Below, in pieces: positions 10,821 to 16,923 of a stretch of DNA of 25,450 nucleotides. The notes under the pieces are model-generated. The model was not told the origin of the DNA. It searched no databases and saw only the letters and a list, made by a program, of their open reading frames with translations. Position 1 is the first letter of the stretch. Each line of letters starts with the position of its first letter. The position numbers and the translations under genes were made by a program. The stretch comes from a virus: IMG/VR virus record IMGVR_UViG_3300007541_000193, positions 1 through 25,450 of that record. One strand, given 5' to 3'.

Positions 10821-11513
10821 ATGGTAATTTCAATTTTTGGATTTACCTCAGCTGGAATGGCAGAGGTACCAGATCTTGGGAGCGGAACAACAACCCAGGC
10901 TGCAGCAGAAACCCTAATTACTGATGCTGGACTTACCGTTGGCACAGTAACTACAATTACAACTTATAACAATGCACTCGATGGTCTTGTAGAAAGTCAG
11001 GCCATAGCGGCAGGCACACTTGTAGACTACGGAACAGCAATTGATTTTGTAGTTTATACCTACACTCCAGCTCCACCATTCTTCCCACCGTATTTCCCAT
11101 ACTTTCCTTATTTCCCATACTTTGTGCCAGCTCCATTCTTCCCGTATTTCCCATTCTTCCCCTACTTCCCACCAAACTTCCCGTTCTTCCCATTCTTCCC
11201 ATTTTTCCCATATTTTCCACCCTTCTTCCCATTCTTCCCATTTTTCCCGTTCTTCCCATGGTTCGATGCAGGTGGCTGCGACTCTGGATGTACTAACGAC
11301 AACTACACATTTGCCGATAGTGGCTGTGCTTCAGGCACTGCATGGGGCACAAGGTGTATTTCTCCAAATGGTACAGTTTGTGCTGATTATGGAAAGCAGG
11401 GATGTATTCCTCCAACAACGCCTCCGTTCTTCCCTTATTTCCCATACTTTGCGGGCTGTGTTCCAGCATGTCAAGCTGGCTTCCAGTGTGTAGGTGGACA
11501 ATGTATTGGGTAG
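10821..11513 (+). CDS. PASTA protein with (F/Y)-F-P repeats and Cys-rich segments, 230 aa
   Basis: Residues 14-80 form a PASTA domain (EVPDLGSGTTTQAAAETL, DAGLTVGTV, GLVESQAIAAGTLVDYGTAI), a module that binds peptidoglycan or muropeptides. Residues 84-147 are a Pro/Phe/Tyr repeat built from (F/Y)FP triplets. The final 80 residues hold ten cysteines (153 to 228) with a second short FFPYFPYF stretch at 203-210. An AAGGA site precedes the ATG. The combination suggests a cell-wall adhesion appendage with a stiff proline-rich spacer. Architecture clear; role inferred. Confidence 0.8.
   Translation: MVISIFGFTSAGMAEVPDLGSGTTTQAAAETLITDAGLTVGTVTTITTYNNALDGLVESQAIAAGTLVDYGTAIDFVVYTYTPAPPFFPPYFPYFPYFPYFVPAPFFPYFPFFPYFPPNFPFFPFFPFFPYFPPFFPFFPFFPFFPWFDAGGCDSGCTNDNYTFADSGCASGTAWGTRCISPNGTVCADYGKQGCIPPTTPPFFPYFPYFAGCVPACQAGFQCVGGQCIG
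11059..11262 (+). repeat. DNA repeat encoding (F/Y)FP units, short array
   Basis: Degenerate tandem repeats of a TTCCCATTCTTC-type unit, nine bases per FFP triplet, with occasional three-base CCA/CCG insertions that add one proline. The repeat stays in frame throughout. A similar but longer array lies at 19426-19707. Confidence 0.8.
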
Positions 11514-11518
11514 TGGTG

Positions 11519-11524
11519 TATAAT
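11519..11524 (+). promoter_or_regulatory. -10 box with downstream ribosome site
   Basis: TATAAT, ten bases before the ATG at 11535. AGGAG lies directly in the short leader, so this gene would not be leaderless. Confidence 0.5.
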
Positions 11525-11534
11525 AGGAGACATT

Positions 11535-11975
11535 ATGGCAGTAGATAGTAAATATGTAATTATGTCGGGAGATGAAATCTTTGACGTTTGGATGATTCCA
11601 GAGACACTTGGTGATCTTAGCGACAGGTATAAAGAATTTTTTAATTCTGACTTTTATATTGAAAAGGTAGTAGACGGAGAAACGGGTGTTACGAGCGGAT
11701 GGAAATATGTTCGAGGAACATTCATAAATCCAAATGAGGCAATTGATAGTCCCTTTGAAACTGATGCTGCAGAAAGGTATGCCTTTATTAATGATGTTGG
11801 AACTGTTTTTGCGGTTGTACAGCTACCAAAGCCAGGCTATATAGCAGATGCATACAATGCTGCATTTTATACAGGAAACCTTACCGTAATGGATATAACA
11901 GACAACCTAAATGCAAGCATCGGCATTGGGTACAAGCTTGTTGACGGAGAATTTGTTCCACCAGAAGAAAGCTAA
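11535..11975 (+). CDS. Virion-associated protein of unknown function, 146 aa
   Basis: AGGAG precedes the ATG. The protein (MAVDSKYVIMSGDEIFDVWM at the start; GWKYVRGTFINPNEAIDSPF in the middle; KLVDGEFVPPEES at the end) is acidic and strand-rich without a named motif. It sits between the PASTA protein and the second zinc-ribbon protein. Position argues for a tail-tip or appendage component; I do not recognise a family. Confidence 0.55.
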   Translation: MAVDSKYVIMSGDEIFDVWMIPETLGDLSDRYKEFFNSDFYIEKVVDGETGVTSGWKYVRGTFINPNEAIDSPFETDAAERYAFINDVGTVFAVVQLPKPGYIADAYNAAFYTGNLTVMDITDNLNASIGIGYKLVDGEFVPPEES

Positions 11976-11978
11976 CTA

Positions 11979-12224
11979 TTGTCTGAGCTAACACCTTTTG
12001 AAAAATGGAAGCAGAGTCTGGGAGAGACCAGGCCCTGGGACGTTCTTAATCCAAATACGGAGTGGGCACCAAAAGAAGTGGCCGCAGAGCGATACGAAAT
12101 ATGCAAAAAATGTCCATTTTTAATTTCTGCAACTAAGCAATGCTCTAAGTGCGGATGTATTATGCATGTTAAGACAAGGCTTGCTAATGCCGAATGCCCT
12201 GAAGGCAAGTGGCATAAGGTTTAA
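11979..12224 (+). CDS. Six-cysteine zinc-ribbon protein, 81 aa
   Basis: Cysteines at 42, 45, 55, 58, 60 and 73 fall in ICKKCPFL, QCSKCGCIMHVKT and ECPEGKWHK, matching those of the 67-residue protein at 5083-5286; the first 40 residues differ. The start is TTG at 11979, supported by AGAAAG seven bases upstream. The stop overlaps the convergent lysozyme-like gene's stop by four bases. The presence of paralogues in a leftward and a rightward unit suggests a general metal-binding or partner role rather than a tail-only one. Confidence 0.75.
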   Translation: MSELTPFEKWKQSLGETRPWDVLNPNTEWAPKEVAAERYEICKKCPFLISATKQCSKCGCIMHVKTRLANAECPEGKWHKV

Positions 12225-12838
12225 TTAGAAGAGTAATACTTTACAATCTTTTTTGCTTCAGAGTATGTAGTCCAAGCAGACCAATCAGTACCGCCATTAG
12301 ATATTTCCCAAGCTACCCTAGCGTTAATTCCAGGGTTAAACAAGTCTTCATTTTTAGAAAGCCCAAACTTCTCAAGTCTTTGTGCCTCTAGGTCTTTAAA
12401 CATATTAATTTGAAAAAGGCCATAAGAGTTGTCACCAGTTAAATGGTTTGGGTTATGGGCATACATTCTTCTATTTGATTCAAGTCTAATAATTGCTTGG
12501 GCCATTCTTAAAGAATAGCCCTCAAATCCTGCATACCTTAAAACACGCTTTAGCTGATCAACATCCATTTGTTTTGCAGCAACTTCTGGTTTTTCCCAAG
12601 GAGCTATCGTAATAACCTTATAGTCAGAGTTTCTTGCAAACTTAGGACCCTCTAGGTCAATCCAGCCATGGCTACTATCTTCAGTGCCAACCAGACTTCT
12701 TACCTTGCCTAATTGTAAACTTTGTATTTGGGGTTCTGAGTCATCAGCCAAAACGGCAGGGGCAACTATCATATGACATTCAGTAATTCCTAGAAGTACC
12801 AAACCTGCCACGCCTACTTTGGCAATAGTTTTGTTCAT
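12221..12838 (-). CDS. Secreted lysozyme-like (transglycosylase/muramidase) protein, 205 aa
   Basis: I start at the ATG at 12838; two earlier ATGs (12862, 12877) precede the likely transcription start. Residues 1-31 look like a signal peptide ending AVLA. The C-terminal domain carries the probable catalytic glutamate E120 in AIIRLESNRRMYAHNP and the SYGLFQIN motif (138-145), as in lytic transglycosylases/lysozymes that cleave the glycan backbone. The gene is opposite to all surrounding tail genes and has its own promoter, so it may be expressed independently (lysogenic, moron-like, or lysis). Confidence 0.8.
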   Translation of the reverse strand: MNKTIAKVGVAGLVLLGITECHMIVAPAVLADDSEPQIQSLQLGKVRSLVGTEDSSHGWIDLEGPKFARNSDYKVITIAPWEKPEVAAKQMDVDQLKRVLRYAGFEGYSLRMAQAIIRLESNRRMYAHNPNHLTGDNSYGLFQINMFKDLEAQRLEKFGLSKNEDLFNPGINARVAWEISNGGTDWSAWTTYSEAKKIVKYYSSN

Positions 12839-12848
12839 AAGACTTCTT

Positions 12849-12877
12849 ATTGTACCATTCATATACTTATTTTGCAA
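12849..12877 (-). promoter_or_regulatory. Promoter TTGCAA-N17-TACAAT for the lysozyme-like gene
   Basis: On the minus strand TTGCAA (12872-12877), 17 bases, TACAAT (12849-12854), ten bases before the ATG at 12838. It is divergent from, and only seven bases away from, the plus-strand promoter at 12884-12892. Confidence 0.55.
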
Positions 12878-12883
12878 CTTTCG

Positions 12884-12892
12884 TGTTATAAT
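12884..12892 (+). promoter_or_regulatory. Extended -10 promoter, leaderless
   Basis: TGTTATAAT, then six bases (ATTGAC), then the ATG at 12899. Confidence 0.7.
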
Positions 12893-12898
12893 ATTGAC

Positions 12899-13414
12899 AT
12901 GGCCACACTAGAAAACAGTCAATACGGCTTGCCATTTCCGCTGGCAACTGATGATGTTAACGTACACGGAGATCTAAAAACACTTGTAGAAAGCCTAGAG
13001 GCTTTGCTACCCACATTCGGCGTTGGCTATTTTCAGATTAACGTAATAAATGATTCTGGCGAAACCCTATTAGCTGGCACACCCGTGCATGCAGTTGGGT
13101 ACACAACAAGGACAACGGTCAACAAGTCATTACCAACCACGACAACACCTATTTTAGGTCTCATGAAGCAAAGTACTGCAGATGGCGAAGAGGGTATTTG
13201 CGTAGTTGCAGGACTTCTTGAAGATATTAATACAACTTCATATGCCGTAGGAGATGTGCTGTATGTCGCAGAAGGCGGAGGCCTTACTAATTCTAGACCA
13301 GCAAGCGGAAGCGGTGCTGTAGGCGTTGTAGCTTACTCAGCAACAGCTGGTATTATTATTGTTGAAGCTAAAGGCAACGGAACCTGGGGTGCACTCAGGG
13401 ATGGCCTAGCATAA
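12899..13414 (+). CDS. Tail-associated structural protein, 171 aa
   Basis: The ATG at 12899 fits the leaderless promoter; a longer frame from 12872 would overlap it. The protein contains GETLLAGTPVHAVGYTTRTT, ILGLMKQSTADGEEGICVV and VGDVLYVAEGGGLTN, the signature of a small beta-barrel structural protein common in environmental phage tail regions (it resembles capsid-decoration/DUF2190-like patterns). It probably forms a capping or decoration unit on the fibre/tail. Monocistronic. Confidence 0.65.
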   Translation: MATLENSQYGLPFPLATDDVNVHGDLKTLVESLEALLPTFGVGYFQINVINDSGETLLAGTPVHAVGYTTRTTVNKSLPTTTTPILGLMKQSTADGEEGICVVAGLLEDINTTSYAVGDVLYVAEGGGLTNSRPASGSGAVGVVAYSATAGIIIVEAKGNGTWGALRDGLA

Positions 13415-13417
13415 GGA

Positions 13418-13426
13418 TGGTATAAT
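13418..13426 (+). promoter_or_regulatory. Extended -10 promoter, near-leaderless
   Basis: TGGTATAAT, five bases, then the ATG at 13432. Confidence 0.65.
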
Positions 13427-13431
13427 AAATT

Positions 13432-13836
13432 ATGGCTACAAGAGGAAACGGAATTCAGAGCGTAGGAAGTGCACCACCGCAACTTTCCTGGACACTAGTC
13501 CGTGGAGATACTCCTGCATTTAAAGTTTATGTAACAGATGATGCAAAGCAACCACTAAATATCCCAGACTGGACAATTGATATGGAAATTAAGCGTCCCA
13601 CCAACTCTTCAGATGCTGGCATTATTACAGACAACGCAACTATTATTACTACGTTGACTCCAACACAGGACGCAGATGATGCTGCAGGTGAGTTTACAGT
13701 TAAGCTAACTGCATCACAATCTACTCTACTTGAAACTGGAGATATTTTTGATATTGAGTTATCGCTTCCACAAAACGAAACAGTATGGACAGTTGCTCAG
13801 GGAAGCATTACTGTTATTGAGGATGTTACAAACTAA
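13432..13836 (+). CDS. BppU-N-like Ig-domain tail/baseplate protein, 134 aa
   Basis: LSWTLVRGDTPAFKVYVTDD at residues 19-38 and a final VAQGSITVIEDVTN give the closest match to the 6523-6906 protein, so this is the third copy of the baseplate-attachment Ig-like fold in the window. WTIDMEIKRPTNSSDAG and FTVKLTASQSTLLETGDIF add the expected strands. A TAATG junction links it to the 63-residue gene. Each copy is followed by a different fibre component, which suggests that each one anchors a distinct appendage. Confidence 0.7.
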   Translation: MATRGNGIQSVGSAPPQLSWTLVRGDTPAFKVYVTDDAKQPLNIPDWTIDMEIKRPTNSSDAGIITDNATIITTLTPTQDADDAAGEFTVKLTASQSTLLETGDIFDIELSLPQNETVWTVAQGSITVIEDVTN

Positions 13837-14027
13837 TGGCCAAAGCAGTAATTCTAGAGGAAAGACCTGGAATTGCAAAAATTATTGACGTTCCTGGCAA
13901 AATTAAAATTGACAAAACATTGCCATTTCGTGTTAAATTTATAAATATTGGCATTGAGGCATACGGTCCAAACAATCCAGCACCAATCGGAATTGCTGTA
14001 GTTGGTTACAACAACTACGTTCTTTAA
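13836..14027 (+). CDS. Small conserved-looking tail protein, 63 aa
   Basis: The compact sequence (MAKAVILEERPGIAKIIDVP at the start, PAPIGIAVVGYNNYVL at the end) is strand-rich and glycine/proline-dotted, with no cysteines. I recall similar short proteins in environmental phage genomes beside fibre genes, but cannot name a family. It is coupled to the upstream Ig-like gene by TAATG, so it is probably a partner subunit of that baseplate protein. Confidence 0.6.
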   Translation: MAKAVILEERPGIAKIIDVPGKIKIDKTLPFRVKFINIGIEAYGPNNPAPIGIAVVGYNNYVL

Positions 14028-14045
14028 ATTATTAAAAATCCTATC

Positions 14046-14051
14046 TATAAT
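14046..14051 (+). promoter_or_regulatory. -10 box, leaderless
   Basis: TATAAT, six bases (ATAGGT), then the ATG at 14058. No TG extension is present. CCTAT/ATAGG arms surround the box. Confidence 0.55.
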
Positions 14052-14057
14052 ATAGGT

Positions 14058-14504
14058 ATGGCTAGAACATCTATTTCTTATATTAAAACACGCTATGAGA
14101 CGGGAGACCGTCCATCGCAAGAAGATTACGAAGATCTTATCGATACCGCTGCAGCTCAGGCAACTGACCTGGGAAGCTTCGGTAATAACGAAAACACAAT
14201 TACTGGAATTGAAAACGTAACAGTGATTGATAGTTTTGATGCAACAGTATGGCGTATGGTTAAGTACATCGTATCAATTGCAAAGACAACAGAGGGAGAC
14301 AATAAGTTCTACGCTACAGAGTTGACCTTGCTTGTTGACGGCACAAATGTAAACGTCAGCGAGTACGGAACAATAGACAACGATGGGAATATGGGCACCA
14401 TTAGCGTCTCAAGAACTGGAGACACTGTCGCACTGACAATTACTCCAGATTCAGCTATTAAGCCAGTCACCGTACGATTCGCTCGTATGGGACTTAAGGC
14501 ATAA
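14058..14504 (+). CDS. Fibre-associated beta protein, 148 aa
   Basis: After a helical N-terminus (MARTSISYIKTRYETGDRPS), residues about 55-148 form a beta domain (IDSFDATVWRMVKYIVSIAK, then FYATELTLLVDGTNV and VTVRFARMGLKA). The same layout recurs at the end of the 604-residue fibre (14524-16338: YSFDSGTYTSAKFLVKA, EVSEVLLTLDSSNNI, VTVSGTLLV), so it is a shared C-terminal fibre module occurring alone and as a fusion. Leaderless start; 19 bases before the large fibre gene, probably transcribed with it. Confidence 0.7.
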   Translation: MARTSISYIKTRYETGDRPSQEDYEDLIDTAAAQATDLGSFGNNENTITGIENVTVIDSFDATVWRMVKYIVSIAKTTEGDNKFYATELTLLVDGTNVNVSEYGTIDNDGNMGTISVSRTGDTVALTITPDSAIKPVTVRFARMGLKA

Positions 14505-14523
14505 AACAGGAGATGATTAATAA

Positions 14524-16338
14524 ATGGCTACAGTAACAAAAGACTTTAAGATTAAGTCTGGTCTTGTTGTTGAGGGTACAACCGCTACCGTTAACAACTA
14601 TGACATCCTAACCAAAGATCCTACAGACCAATCCTACATTACAAACCTTGTAGGTGGTTCTGGAAGCTCTACAAATGTTGCTGACACGCTGGTGCTTCGT
14701 GATTCAAACGGAGATTTTGCAGCAGGTACAGTAACAGCCGATCTAGTCGGTGACGTAACAGGTAATGCTGACACTGCAACAACACTTGAAACTGCTCGCA
14801 CAATTGAAATTAGTGGAGATGCAACTGGTTCCGTTAGCTTTGATGGCTCTGCTAACGTAAACATTGCCGTGACCTTGGATGGCAGTTTTGCAACAGATAC
14901 CGAGGTCTCTGCAGCTCAAACTGCAGCAGAAAGCTATACAGACACAAGAGAAACTGCAATTACAGCTGCTTACCAGTCATATGCTGACACAGCAGAAGCA
15001 GACGCAATTTCTACAGCTGCAGCAGATGCAACCTCTAAAGCAAATGCAGCTCTTGCAAGTGCTCAGTCATACGCTGACACAGCAGAGGCTGACGCTATTA
15101 CATCAGCTAACAGCTACACTGATGGAGAAATCTCTACCCTAGAGGCTTCTCTTCAAACATATGCTGACACAGCAGAAGCAGATGCCAAGAGCTACACAGA
15201 CCTGCTTGTTGGAGATGGAACTGTTGACGGTACTGGTGGTAACACTATTACAGACAGGATTGCTTCTGCAGTTGCAAACCTTGTAGATTCAGCACCAGCA
15301 GCTCTAGACACCCTAAACGAACTAGCTGCAGCACTTGGTGACGATGCTAACTTCGTAACTACAATCACCACATCTATTGGTGAGAAGGTTGCCAAGGCTG
15401 GGGACACCATGACTGGAGACCTGACACTTGCTCAGGACCCAACTAGTGCACTTCACGCTGCTACTAAGCAGTATGTAGACACAGCTGAGTCAGATGCAAT
15501 TTCTACAGCTTCAGCAGATGCAACTTCTAAGGCTAACACAGCTGAGTCTAACGCTAATACCTACACTGATGGTGAGATTTTAACTCTTGACACATCTCTT
15601 AAGGCATACGCTGATCAGGCTGAGGCAGACGCAATTTCTACTGCTGCTGCTGATGCTACTAGCAAGGCCAATACAGCTGAAAGCAATGCAAACACCTACA
15701 CCGATGGTGAAATTGCCACTCTTTCCGCTACAGTTGGTGCACTAGATACTGACGATGTTGCTGAGGGTACAAACCTTTACTTCACAGATGAGCGTGCTCA
15801 GGATGCAGTTGCAACAGCAATTGCTGCTGGAACCCACGCTAACATCACAATCACTTATGATGATGTAAACAACACAATCAGCTTTGAAGCTGAGAATGGT
15901 GTTGCAGACTCTGATACAGATGACCTTTCAGAGGGTACAACCAACCTTTACTTTACAGACGCACGTGCAGTATCTGCACTTGAGGCTGTTGTTCCTAACT
16001 TTACAGAGGTAGACATCAACTCTGTTGCTACACAGGTAGCTGCAACTCAGACAGTTGCTACAGCTAGCCAGGTAGTTGCATACAGCTTTGATTCTGGAAC
16101 ATACACTTCTGCTAAGTTCCTCGTAAAGGCTGACACTGGTACTCACACTGAGGTATCAGAGGTTCTGCTAACACTTGACAGCTCAAACAACATTGCAATC
16201 ACAGAGTTTGCGGTAGTAGGAACCAACGGTTCTCTATCCACAATCTCTGCTGGTATGAATGGAACTGACGTAGAGCTTCTTGTTACAACTGCAAACAACA
16301 ACACAGATGTAACAGTAAGCGGAACTCTACTTGTTTAA
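14524..16338 (+). CDS. Long tail fibre, 604 aa
   Basis: The protein starts MATVTKDFKIKSGLVVEGTT and contains: degenerate coiled repeats built on SYADTAEADAISTAAADA (residues about 140-240 and 320-400); a fibre motif GDTMTGDLTLAQDPTSALHA followed by ATKQYVDTAE (about 292-325); AALDTLNELAAALGDD (near 260); NLYFTDERAQDAV (about 417); and a C-terminal beta domain shared with the preceding gene. This is a classic trimeric tail-fibre architecture with adhesin at the end. AGGAG lies upstream of the ATG. Confident as a fibre; receptor unknown. Confidence 0.85.
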   Translation: MATVTKDFKIKSGLVVEGTTATVNNYDILTKDPTDQSYITNLVGGSGSSTNVADTLVLRDSNGDFAAGTVTADLVGDVTGNADTATTLETARTIEISGDATGSVSFDGSANVNIAVTLDGSFATDTEVSAAQTAAESYTDTRETAITAAYQSYADTAEADAISTAAADATSKANAALASAQSYADTAEADAITSANSYTDGEISTLEASLQTYADTAEADAKSYTDLLVGDGTVDGTGGNTITDRIASAVANLVDSAPAALDTLNELAAALGDDANFVTTITTSIGEKVAKAGDTMTGDLTLAQDPTSALHAATKQYVDTAESDAISTASADATSKANTAESNANTYTDGEILTLDTSLKAYADQAEADAISTAAADATSKANTAESNANTYTDGEIATLSATVGALDTDDVAEGTNLYFTDERAQDAVATAIAAGTHANITITYDDVNNTISFEAENGVADSDTDDLSEGTTNLYFTDARAVSALEAVVPNFTEVDINSVATQVAATQTVATASQVVAYSFDSGTYTSAKFLVKADTGTHTEVSEVLLTLDSSNNIAITEFAVVGTNGSLSTISAGMNGTDVELLVTTANNNTDVTVSGTLLV

Positions 16339-16362
16339 AAAAACTGAATAAAATATAAAAGG

Positions 16363-16393
16363 TGGGGGTGGCTACTTCGGTAGCCACCACCCA
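16363..16393 (+). other. UUCG-capped hairpin without U-tract
   Basis: GGTGGCTAC-TTCG-GTAGCCACC (16367-16388), extended by TGGG/CCCA with one bulged A. Very stable, but followed by CAACCAAAAAC, so it is not a standard rightward terminator. On the minus strand a weak T-rich tract follows. Possible mRNA processing or stability element in front of the 16417 gene. Confidence 0.65.
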
Positions 16394-16416
16394 ACCAAAA
16401 ACTAGGAGATAATTAG

Positions 16417-16869
16417 ATGGCAACAAGCGACAAAGACTTTAAAGTCAAAAATGGAATCCAGGTAGCTGGAGACGCAGTAATTGGTGGTACCATTTCAGCA
16501 TCTGCACCTACAGCAGACGGACATGTCGCAACCAAGGGGTATGTAGATTCCCTTTCTCTACCAGTTGTTGACTCAACTGCACCATCTTCTCCGAGTGCTG
16601 GCCAGCTTTGGCTAGACACTGTATCACTAAGACTTCACGTGTATGATGGCACACAGTGGATCACACTTGCTACAAAGGCAGATGCTGATTACCTAGCAGA
16701 CCACATTCACGACACAGCAATTGATGGAACTGGAAGAATCACCACAACATTTGTTGAGGGTGGAACTCCAACAACAACATTTGTTGCTACAACTGAAGCT
16801 GGAACAGCCTCTACGACTGACTGGGAAGACACTTGGTCGGGTGGAATTGTTACAGATCAATTTAACTAA
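16417..16869 (+). CDS. Short tail-fibre protein, 150 aa
   Basis: AGGAG precedes the ATG. The N-terminus (MATSDKDFKVKNGIQVAGDA) matches that of the 604-residue fibre, followed by a fibre motif (ADGHVATKGYVDSLSL) and a 'label' segment APSSPSAGQLWLDTVSLRL with VYDGTQWITLATK, then a threonine-rich tail. It looks like a truncated or accessory version of the large fibre that shares its attachment domain, perhaps competing for the same baseplate position. Confidence 0.75.
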   Translation: MATSDKDFKVKNGIQVAGDAVIGGTISASAPTADGHVATKGYVDSLSLPVVDSTAPSSPSAGQLWLDTVSLRLHVYDGTQWITLATKADADYLADHIHDTAIDGTGRITTTFVEGGTPTTTFVATTEAGTASTTDWEDTWSGGIVTDQFN

Positions 16870-16879
16870 AAAAAGCATT

Positions 16880-16908
16880 TATAATTAAATAAGTATGGGC
16901 AGAACCCA
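16880..16908 (+). promoter_or_regulatory. -10 box and 5' hairpin before the 622-residue fibre
   Basis: TATAAT (16880-16885) followed by ATGGG-CAGAA-CCCAT (16894-16908), a hairpin that would lie at the very start of the transcript, and then AGGAG for the gene at 16924. The hairpin could protect the 5' end. Confidence 0.4.
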
Positions 16909-16923
16909 TTAGGAGATAAAATA

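Noticed and set aside
10957-11493. Met/Gly/Arg-rich antisense frame and Ser/His-rich +frame over the short FFP repeat
   Set aside because: Shadow frames of the PASTA protein repeat.
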